Shown: in pieces, positions 19,469 to 29,600 of the stretch
Layout: each line of letters starts with the position of its first letter
Position numbering within the stretch: position 1 is the stretch's first letter
Source of the DNA: Nemertoderma westbladi
Taxonomy: Eukaryota > Xenacoelomorpha > Nemertodermatida > Nemertodermatidae
Assembly: GCA_032718475.1 (NCBI GenBank)
Contig: JAUCBJ010001161.1
Span: forward strand, 1 to 64,000
Direction: 5' to 3'
Length of the DNA stretch: 64,000 bases
The notes under the pieces: generated by a model
Told to the model about the DNA's origin: nothing
What the model saw: the letters and a program-made list of their open reading frames with translations, nothing else
The model's database searches: none
Position numbers and translations under genes: made by a program

Positions 19469-21527
19469 GTTTAGCTATACGGTTGAATGCCTACTGCTAT
19501 AGTTACAGTTAAAGCACGTCTAGTAATTCAGTATGACCGTTGGCCTAGTACCGGTAATTTATTGCAGTATATTAGAATACCGATATACACCTATAGTATA
19601 TATAAGTATTGTAAACTAGGTTTGTCACAGAGTACCGGTATATAGTTTTAACACAAATATATAAATATATAATAGGCCTATCGTGAATACCGGTATACAG
19701 CTTACACTTATAGTATATATAAGTATAATTATGAACTAGAATTAATTACAGAATACAGGTATGATTTCAGCCCAAATTTATAGAAATAAATATAATAGGC
19801 CTATGGTAAATACCGGTATGACAATTATTTTAGAATAATTGAATTTCTGAATATTTTAGGGTTACTTGGTTACTTTAACTTACTTTATTACCGTTATTTA
19901 AGCAGCAGCCCAACCGATATTGAGACCTAGTTGTTGTATGGCAGGCCTACTACTTATAAATCGTTTGAGTTGATTTATAATATTTATATACCCGTTTAAA
20001 ATGGGTTTTGTCAATATTTGAAATAAATGTTATTATTTCTGGGGGGTCACTACACAGAAGCTGTGCGCTCTCAGTGAAGTGCTATTTATTGGACACTAAA
20101 ACAGATAATTCTAATTTACCTAAGTTACTTAATACTACAAATTACTTACGATACGGGTGAGATTAAATCTCTAATTAAACACAACAAAAATATTACGTAC
20201 GAAATTTTAGGGTAATTTTACAGGAAGTCTACAAACCAGCCTAACAAAGGGTTAGAATTCTGGTTATTACAACGGACAGGGTACTATGGTATTTGAAAAT
20301 AATAAGTAGTAGTAAATATATTGCACTGTCCAGATAGGAAAATACCACCGCCTGACGACCTATAGCCGTATCGCTATAGGTACTACGTTATGTATCACGG
20401 AGTGTTCCTACCTGGAAGTTAATTACCGCGGACTACCAGATCCAACGTGCCTATTAACCACTTTACAACACAAATATACTGCCTACACACTAATTACTTT
20501 CGGAAAGCACTGTACACTAAACCCTAAATTAGGTACAAGTACTGGTACAACAAATAATCAGTAGTTAAATATACTTGAACAGTTAAAAGAACCACGGCAT
20601 CTGCTGGAGTGACCGGAGCACAAAGTCACCAGTCTTTACCTACGCCAAGCAGCCCGTGTAGTACCGGGGTTAATTTAACTATAACGGTATGTGTAACAAG
20701 CACAATTACTGTAGGAATAAACTTGGGGACATGAATGTTGCGAATAATCGCATAAACTCTGAATAATAAATATTACGCTACCCGTACAGAATACTCAAAC
20801 AAAATACAAACCAAATGCTGGCAGACTACCACCAAGCCTAAATAAACTACAGTATGTGCAGATTCCAAAATGGTTAGTTACTATGCGTTCTAACACGGTA
20901 GTACGACTTATTCTTTAAGAGGGGATTGACCTTACAGCTATGGCTGCCCCAACTTACTAACTGGCACTCTATCGGACAAACTCTACACACGCCGCAATCT
21001 CTCCAAACCCAACAACAATCCGACAACAGTCCGGCCTACAGTTATCTGAACAATCTGAGCAGACTTACACGTCTTCAGCTCAATATTAACTTACTAGGAA
21101 ATAAAACTGACAGAAATAGACCTAAGTAAAATCCCAATAAAAACCAGGCGTCCCCGATTTAATATCGAGACCTACCGGTATATAATTATCAAAATCGAAT
21201 AATACTAATGTACTTATACTGGAAGTACCGGTTAGGACAGTTGGGCCTACGGACCTACAGCAGTACCGATTCTGGCAGTTAGGCCTACGGACCTACAGCA
21301 GTACCGGTTCTGGCAGTTGGGCCTACGGACCTACAGCAGTACCGATTCTGGCAGTTGGGCCTATGGACCTACAGCAGTACCGATTCTGGCAGTTGGGCCT
21401 ACGGACCTACAGCAGTACCGATTCTGGCAGTTGGGCCTACGGACCTACAGCAGTACCGGTTCAGGTTTACCGGTCGACCGGTACTTTCAACTTTATTGCT
21501 TACTGCAATAAAGACAATAACTGTTAT
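19469..21527 (-). other. Element A 5' leader (noncoding, ~2 kb)
   Basis: No convincing coding frame lies between ORF1 and the 5' LTR. The sequence is closely matched by the leader of element B (51,735-53,995). It is rich in TACCGGTA-like palindromes. At its LTR end lie a 38-bp minisatellite and the perfect 16-bp palindrome TACCGGTCGACCGGTA (21,468-21,483). I could not match a primer-binding site to a known tRNA 3' end immediately after the LTR. Confidence 0.6.
21237..21465. repeat. 38-bp minisatellite, about six copies
   Basis: The unit reads roughly TTGGGCCTACGGACCTACAG followed by CAGTACCGATTCTGGCAG, repeated about six times with few changes (TTAGG in one copy, CTATGG in another, CCGGTT for CCGATT in two). 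It is absent from the equivalent place in element B. Open frames through it on the plus strand are by-products of the repeat. Confidence 0.9.
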
Positions 21528-22724
21528 TGTACGCGCTTTTGAAGACCTTTAGCAGTTTAACCTGCCAAAATTTATATGTCTTTTGGTTTATAAATAGACT
21601 TTAGAAATTGACAAATATTTAGTACCAATAAACACAACATTAGCAGAAGCCAGCCTAGTGCGCGTCCATTCACCCGCTGGATATACCCGGGAGACTGGAT
21701 TCTGAGGGCTTAGATTATTATTGCAGTGTAAGCTTACTGTATTATTCGATTGATCGTTAATAAATAATTTCTGACCAATATTATTCACTTTCGGGAAATA
21801 TTAACAGTTCCTTTAGGACGTGGCGCTCTATCTAGGTAAACAGAGATATGACTTATACTAATCACAACGGTAAGTCGGTAAGGCTTATGATTCACGTATG
21901 AGGCGCATTCTTTAGGAAATGCTTAGTTATCAGTCACAATCATGCACACTACCGGTAACACACAATACTGCTCACTAATTTGCCGACCATCAATGAATTT
22001 TATCATATATAAAGAGAATAGCAACTGACTCATGTAGTGCTTATCAAATAGCATTAAATTCACTACAAACCACAATAATATAAGTCGCAATCGCTATATG
22101 TAACCCATCTCTCTAACCTGTAGTGTATCAAGAAAATTGGGAAATTTGGGTTCTTTATAAATGTTCTCCAAATAATATTCAACCAACTGATACAAAATAT
22201 GACAATAGTAAAAAGCATTAAGACAGTAGGTTAAGATATGATATGACAAGCAGATTGATATGTTATGTGAGTTGTGTTATGTTAAGATAACAGTTATACG
22301 CTCTATAATCTTAAGCCTACTAATGTTTCTTCTAAAGTCTGAAACGAATTGACTCTAGAGCCGGTGTTCCTGGCCTAGATAGAAACAACACAACAGTATC
22401 AAGAAAAACAGTAAGACTGAACCCTACTAGCATGATCTGCCAAAATGTCCACATCGACAGAAAAAATCGCTCTGATTGGCTGTTAAGCTAAACAAAGAAC
22501 CATGTGTCCAATGGCCGTTTCCATGTCAGCTACCAGCTGTTAGATGTCGTAATCTGAATCATCAAGGCTAAGCTGTGCCAGGGTATTTGACGCATTGCGG
22601 GTTTTTTGCCTTACCATGTCCACCAAAGCACACATATAGAAGAATGACTTTTATGTCCGTTAAAACACCTATAACGGTACCTTGCGGGCGAGGGGGACTG
22701 AGTATATCCGCAAAAGCTTTTACA
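21528..22724 (-). repeat. Element A 5' LTR
   Basis: This is the right copy of the 1,197-bp LTR, identical in length to the left copy with about ten substitutions seen by eye. It ends ...CTTTTACA, followed by the TSD ATTTC. Confidence 0.95.
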
Positions 22725-23123
22725 ATTTCAAAACTTTTGACACAAAAAATCGAAAAAAAAATTTTATATATGTTTTTACAAAATTTTGTCTGTTCAGATT
22801 TTACAGTTATGTAAGGGCTACAATATAGTGAAATCAGAATCAAAATCGGCTGAGCAGTTCAGAAGTACTGTAGATCGACAAAATGTGCAAAATTATTTCA
22901 TTTTGAGAAAAATGTATTTGAAAGTGAAACATACTTAAATAGGGCCTACAGTATATTATATACTGTATAATTTACAAAAAAATTATTCTGGTGTATATTT
23001 CATGTGTTATATTATTTACTATTAATTAGGACATGACGAATCTAACTGAACAGGTTTCAACAGTCTGTTATAAAGCAAATATAGATTTATGGGGACTTCG
23101 TAGTAACAAACTGAAATAAATTT
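22725..23123. other. Kolobok internal noncoding sequence
   Basis: This AT-rich segment lies between the transposase stop codon and the point where element A inserted. Together with 3,891-4,271 it forms the 3' noncoding part of the DNA transposon. No gene is seen. Confidence 0.6.
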
Positions 23124-24857
23124 CTAAAACCCTCCAGGTTTGTAAGCGGAATCGTTGTTTTCCTGGCGGAATTTCTTTGATCTGCGTTTGAGGAGGCTTC
23201 GTGAAGTTCTCTTGCGGTCTCTCACCTTGCACCCTGTCGCCATCTTCACCCCAGGCCCCAGGCCCAACTTCATATACAGTATCTGAGCTGCAGATGAACC
23301 CCTGTTGTGCACAAGTGCAGTATAATATGCATGGAATTCCAATGTTGTTCTTCCCTGGAACTTATCCTTCCCACATTTGTTCCAAAGTCGACCATGAATA
23401 GATTCGTTTTGGTTCTGCGTGAGACCAGGAAGGCAATGCTTCAATAGATTCCGATCTGTAAGTCTATTGTATACGGGCATAATGTGGGCATGCCACTCCG
23501 GCTTGATGAAGGATTTGTCCTTGTAGGTTTGGTCTTTCTGGATCGCTTTGCACCACCGTATTGGACAATCCTCATGTTTTCTTTCCCGCTGAAATTCTGG
23601 GTAATTCGTGTAATGAAATACAGTAGCTTTCACCTCGCGTATTATGGTGTCAATGAGGTTCTCCAGTTCGTCTGGGTCTATTGTTCGGTAGTCTACAGAA
23701 GATACATGGTGAACAACAGTGTTCCGGTAATAACTGGCTAGTTGTCTGATCCGTGGCTGAGAGAGCCCATTCACACCACCGATCCTTTTTTCTTTACGGA
23801 CTGATTCAAGGCCATTGGTTACTCGTTTAGCGATATGGTTAATACACTCATATTTCTTTACTGGGTGCTCGATGCCATATGGAGGGTTCTCTCGGAGCTC
23901 TTTGAAAACAGAACTGTCTCCATCGCTTAGCAGCTCTGTATATCGCAACCTGTTCCTTTCAATGGATCTTGCCCAAAGTTGCTTCGCAGCAAAAGTTTCC
24001 ATGGCATTGCTACTGCCACGGAATTTTACGTCACAATTATGTTGCGGTACGTGTATAGTACAAAGTTTAGAATAATGGCGGCAAATATAACATGATTTGC
24101 TGACAACAAAAATATCTAGAACTGCGCCGGTATCAGCAGACATCACATAGGCCACACAGTAAAGGGACATATGCCCACGTTTCTGCCAAGTGGCATCAAA
24201 AGTAACAGATACATTGTATATTGACTCACTATTACCAGAGATAGGGTTACCTGTATCTGCCCCATACTTATTACGCAGCTTCTGAGCTTCATTGTAACAA
24301 TTACCAATCGACAGGTTTCTAACAGCATCAGTAATTCGCCTAAGAGTAACTCTCCAGCGACTATGATTGACAGGATTTGGCATTTCCATCGCCTCCGAAA
24401 ATCTTCGAGCAGTGTCATGTGTTCCCCCAATCATAAGAAACGCTAATATACAGTAGTACGAGTGTTTATACGGCGCTTTGACTCATTAGGATGATTGCTT
24501 ATATCATTGACTACATTTTCGAATTTATAAATATATTCACATGTCTCACATTCAAGAAATATATTGAAATAAAATCCGTTTTGGAGATTTGGAGTAAACT
24601 TCAGAACACCGCCGCAGTGATGTCGATGAATGTCGGACATACAATCCTTCATGGTTGAATATTCGACAAACTGGAATCCTTCACTTCCAATAAGAGGACC
24701 CTTATGCATCCCCAGTCACTCCAAGACGATCAGTCGTATGGGAACTCTGATTCGCTTCGGGAATCAGATCTGACTCCTCAACTGGTAGATTAACATTTAC
24801 GATTTCCTGTTTTCTAGTACCTGCAAAAGTCCCCTTCCGCCCACCCAGTTTTGGCAT
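23124..24857 (-). pseudogene. Kolobok / Mutator-like-domain transposase, frameshifted
   Basis: The coding path on the minus strand has three parts. An N-terminal piece (ATG at 24,857, stop at 24,702) starts MPKLGGRKG and is basic. A middle piece in another frame (24,709-24,443) holds a Cys-containing patch (CGG ... CETC). A 436-aa piece (24,434-23,124) is back in the first frame. The large piece shows the conserved FDATWQKRGH motif (D80), a cluster CYIC...H..C, LLSDGDS (D171/D173), YECINH and NQNESIHGRLW (E344). I read these as the DDE-type catalytic residues of the family often labelled Mutator-like transposase. Two compensating indels (about 24,700 and about 24,460) break it, although introns cannot be fully excluded. 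Element B inserted exactly at the start codon. Confidence 0.75.
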
Positions 24858-24860
24858 TCT

Positions 24861-25460
24861 TGTTCGCGCTTTTAGACCTTTGGCAGTTTAACCCGCCAAA
24901 TTAGGATGTCTTCTAGATAATAAATCGATTTTAGCCTCTGACAAGTATTTGATTCACTACACTAGTCGAAACCAATCTGTGCGCGATCATTCACCCGCTG
25001 GATATACCCGGGAGATTGGGTTCGACGGCTTAATCATATTGCTATGTAAGCCTACTGTATTATTCGACTGATCGTGTTATATAATCTCTGACAATATTAT
25101 TCACCTTCGGGGAATATTAGCAGTTCCTTTAGGACGTGGCGCTCTATCTATATAAACAGAGTTATGACTTAAACTACTCACAACGATATGGCTTAGTTAT
25201 AATTCACATATATGGCGCATTCTTTAGGAAATGCTTCGTTATCAGTCTCACTCATACACAATGCTGCACAATACTGCACACTAATCTGCCGATCTTCACT
25301 GATTTTAGTCACATATAAAAGGAACACAGACCGACTCATGTAGGGTCTATCAAATAACATTAGATTCACTTCAAACCACTTTAACATAAGTCGCAATCGT
25401 TATATGTAACCTGTCTCTCTTACCTTCGGTATATCAAGAATATTGGGGTTTCGGGGTTAT
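24861..25460 (-). repeat. Element B 3' LTR, left piece
   Basis: These are the first 600 bp (plus-strand order) of B's left LTR, cut at 25,460 by insertion of element C. The remainder is at 32,846-33,465 after the duplicated GTTAT. Confidence 0.95.
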
Positions 25461-25930
25461 TGTGATAGAAACCCTCTATCATTGGTCTATATAGGACCTA
25501 ACTGTTAATAATGTTTGTGTTCATTTATAATTCAAATTAAGTATATTCACATTCAGTAATCATAATCAGTGTTTTGTCAGTGTTATAAAGTATTTAGTGT
25601 ACTGCTGTACTGCCTACAGCAATTACTGCTGTAGGCCTATATATTCGTACCTAACATGTCTGTATGTGGTATGTGTTGTTAGCCTATTATATAATATGGG
25701 AGTAGGTGAATGGGTACATCTACCTATAAAGATTAAAGGATTAATATAACTTTATGTTTATGTAAATATTCATTATTATCATTTGTCAGAAGTCTGAACC
25801 TTGATATAGGAACTTATATGGATATATCATACAGTCATAATGCTGTCCTGCTGTCAGCTGTAATGTCATATCAGCAATCAGCATATCTTATACAGTTATA
25901 ATCATACTTCTGCACTCAATATCCATGACA
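25461..25930 (+). repeat. Element C 5' LTR
   Basis: This is a 470-bp LTR starting TG and ending CA, with no difference found by eye from the 3' copy. Confidence 0.97.
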
Positions 25931-25948
25931 TGGCGCCCGATAAGGGGA
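25931..25948 (+). promoter_or_regulatory. Primer-binding site of element C
   Basis: TGGCGCCCGATAAGGGGA follows the 5' LTR directly. The first ten bases match the complement of the tRNA-Lys (UUU) 3' end as used by some retroviruses, and a GGG run follows. The remaining bases differ, so another tRNA ending in GGGCGCCA is possible. Confidence 0.7.
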
Positions 25949-26602
25949 AGGCTACCGGTACGGACAAGTAAAGACAAAGTAAAGAGTAAAGACTTGGACT
26001 GATGGTGAGTTTCTATGTTCTATTCCAGTATTTAGAAACGTCGGCTGAAACAAGAACAAGTTTGTACCGGTGTGTTATTCTACATTCCAGTATTGCTGCA
26101 ATTTCATTGACTTCTGAACTTTGATTAGGCAGTTAGGCCTAAGTGCTAAGGCTGTAAGGGTAAGGTATCCCTGCAATTTCGGCTTTTATTGAAAGTACAG
26201 CTGTCTGGATGTACCGTACATCAGGCCAGGCTCCCATGATTGAGAGGCCAGTCTGACACTGACAGTGCGGTGTGTAATCAATATTAATTATTCACTAATT
26301 TATATGAGAGTATAGCTTATACTGGGACACGCCCAGGCTACCAGGCCTATTGCAGTTAGACTGGTGACTGGTAACTATTGTCTGATTGTTTCAGCATTAT
26401 ACTAGCAATTTACATTCATCAAATTTATCAATCACAAATCAATGCTGAAAAATGAGAATGGTTGCAAATTTAATTAATGAGACACAGCAGAACTGATCAT
26501 AGGACCGGTTCATTACTAAATTTAAAACATACCTATACACTATGCTATACCTACCATACAGCCATAGGCAGCTAGCTAGCTAGGAAAGGAAGACACAGAA
26601 TA
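25949..26602 (+). other. Element C 5' untranslated region
   Basis: This is a 650-bp leader between the primer-binding site and the polyprotein start codon. No gene or clear repeat is seen. Confidence 0.6.
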
Positions 26603-29600
26603 ATGGCTACACAAATAAATGAATTGGTGAAACTAAAACGCAAACGCAGTGGGCTGAGATCCACTGTAACAACAATTAGAAACAAATTTAACCCTGATGA
26701 CACAATAGAGACAAATCGAATTACTTTAGACAGACTCGGACTCCTTTTACCGCGCCTAGACGCCATAAATGAGGACATTTGGGGACATCTTGACCCAGAA
26801 ACCCAAGAATTTGAGAATGATGTTGCAGTAGCTGGGGATTATGAGACTGCTATTCGCTCATTAATAAAACAGATAGAGCCAATAATAGTACCAGCAAGTG
26901 TGAGTGTAAATCTTAATGACAGCAATGCAGCTGCTATGGCAGACCTATCATCAGTGGTACAAACTCAACAATCATATTTTGACTCTCGTCTTTTGGCACA
27001 ACAAGTTTTGCCAAAATTGGCGCCACCTACTTTTGATGGAAATTTGTTAAATTATGAAGGGTGGAAAAATGCTTTTACAGCTGCTGTGGAAGATTCCAAA
27101 CTTCCTAACATAATCAAATTCCAGTATTTATTGGAAAGCTTGAAAGGACCGGCCAAAGCAGTAGTGGCAGGTCTACCAATTAATGAAGGAAATTATTATG
27201 TAGCAATGCAGCTATTAACTACCCGCTATGGAGATAAGGAGGCAATAATTTCTGCACATATCGAAGAGATAAGGAAAATTGGTCGATCTACAACAAAACT
27301 TAGGGATATAAGTGATAAATGTTTGACACATGTAAGAGCATTAGAGGCTTTGGGAATTTCGCCGGTCGAATATCAACGTGTAGTCATTCCTGATATAACA
27401 GCTGGGGTTAGTGATACTATAATGTTGAAATTGCTGGCAGAAAAACGTTCAATTACTGATTTAGATTGGCTAATAACAAAATTGCAAAAATTTGCATTGG
27501 CTGAGGAATCTCTCAGCTTAATAAGACAAGATTCACAAAGAAGTAAATGGTCATCAAGCAAAGAAAAACAAGCGGTACCAACGTATTCAAAACCAATAAA
27601 TCAGCCAGCTATTGCTTCTCTTGTGGCTCCATCACACTCGAAATCTGGGAAAACTATTTACAATTCATCCTATAAACAGAATAAAGCAACAAATAGTACC
27701 CCAAATTCATCACAACCTCAACCTAGATTACAAAACTCATCATCATCAAGCCAACCATTTGTAATAACATGTGTTTATTGTAACCAGAATCATTATTCAG
27801 ACAATTGCCGAATAGTTCAAGATAATATACTCCGACGAAATTCATTAGAAGAAAAGGGGCTGTGTAAAATTTGCATTAGGGGAAATCACAAAACATGGGA
27901 ATGTAGAGCGACATGTAGATGTTACTATTGTAAAGCTACTTCTCACCATTCAAGTATTTGTCCTAATAAAGTATATACTGGAACAAATGCATCTAAATCA
28001 CCAATAGTAACTTCAACAAACACTCAACCTAATGTAAATTCAGATTTAGTTACCAAATCAAAGTCTTCAACATCTGTTGTCGCCATAAGCCATAAATGTG
28101 TGGATCAAAGTTGCGCCAACTCTGAAGATGTATTATTACAAACCGCAATTTTGGATTGCGAAGGTAATGATCTTCCTTACAACTTAAATGCTTTATTTGA
28201 TGGTGGAAGTCAGAAAACGTATATTATCAGATCAGTTGTGAATCAGTACAGATTACAGGTCATAGGCAGTGAAGAGGTTAACATAAGTGGGTTTGGAAAT
28301 ACATCAATGCCATTGACATGTGAAATAGTGCAGGTTAATGTAAAACTTCGTTCACAAGGTATTGAAACTCTCCAAGCTTGTGTAGTTGATTCAATTTGTA
28401 AACCAATATACAATGGATTTGTATTAAATGACAAATTAACCAATTTAATGGAAGAGTTGGACTTAGCTGACCCATCATTGCGTTCACCTGGTAACTTATT
28501 TCCAATTGAACTTCTAATAGGAGGAGACCAGTATTGGTCAATAGTTTCAGGGTCTATTTTGCGTAAATCAGCTACTCTACCAGTGGCACTCCATTCATCA
28601 GTTGGTTGGTTGCTATCTGGTCCTGTTCCTCATACAGTTAGTGAGGCACAAGAACTTACTATTATTCCAACCTCAATGACAATGTGCACGTCCACAGTAA
28701 ATGTCAATAACACAAATAATCACAATTTAAACAAAAATTTATATCAATTAATTGAGTCATTTTGGTCAATGGAATCAATTGGAATAACAGACGGGGTAAA
28801 TGATGAGGAAACAGTGGATTTAGGAATTACTAAGTCAAACAGCATATATTATGTCAAGTTACCATGGAAAATGCCAAAGAATGTACTTGTTGATAATTTC
28901 AATCATAGTTACAACATTTTATTGTCATTGATAAAGAGATTAAATAAATCTGGTTTATTGTCAAAATATAATGATGTTATGATGGAACACTTAAAACATG
29001 GCTACATAGAACATGTCAGCATTGACTCTCCAGTTGAAAATGGTAGAATAAAACATTACATTCCTCACCATGGAGTTATCCGAGAAACAGCAACCACAAC
29101 TAAACTAAGAGTTGTATTCAATGCTTCATTTAAACCGTTGCGTCACACACTGTCATTAAACGATTGTTTACACAGAGGTCCAAATTTGTTGCCTAATTTG
29201 GTAACTACTTTAATTCGCTGGAGGCTATATCGCATTGGTATCATAGCCGATTTAAAACAAGCGTTTATGCAGTGTGGAGTAGTTGAAGAAGACAGAGATG
29301 TACTGCGATTTCTGTGGGTGGATGATATTGATAAAGTGAAAACAGGTCAACAGCAAATCATAGCATATCGATACACAAGAGCAATGTTTGGAGTGACAAG
29401 TTCACCTTACATTTTGAGAAAAGTTTGTACAGAGCATCTAGAAGAAGAAAGAAATATATGTAAGGTAGAAGAAGTTGAAAGGTTAGATACTATAAATAAA
29501 TTAAAAGATCTTTATATGGATGATCTTGCAACTGGAGTAAATACTGAACAGGAAGGTATAAACTTATATAAAATAGCAAAAGAAATAATGAAAAAGGCAA

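Larger units (their letters stand above)
4272..22724 (-). mobile_element. Giant BEL/Pao LTR retrotransposon A (18.45 kb)
   Basis: Two 1,197-bp direct repeats that start TG and end CA bound the element, which is flanked by the 5-bp TSD ATTTC (4267-4271 and 22,725-22,729). All genes lie on the minus strand, so the right LTR is the 5' LTR. In element order it carries a 2-kb leader, ORF1, an overlapping Gag-Pol ORF2, a 1.6-kb spacer, ORF3 in the env position and a purine-rich tract. By eye the two LTRs differ at about ten positions, so insertion is fairly recent. At 18.45 kb it is two to three times the usual BEL/Pao length, mainly because of ORF1, the long leader and spacer, and ORF3. Confidence 0.95.

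Noticed and set aside
21317-21552. Open frames with YSSTDSGSWAYG-type repeats
   Set aside because: Direct translation of the 38-bp minisatellite in a noncoding leader.
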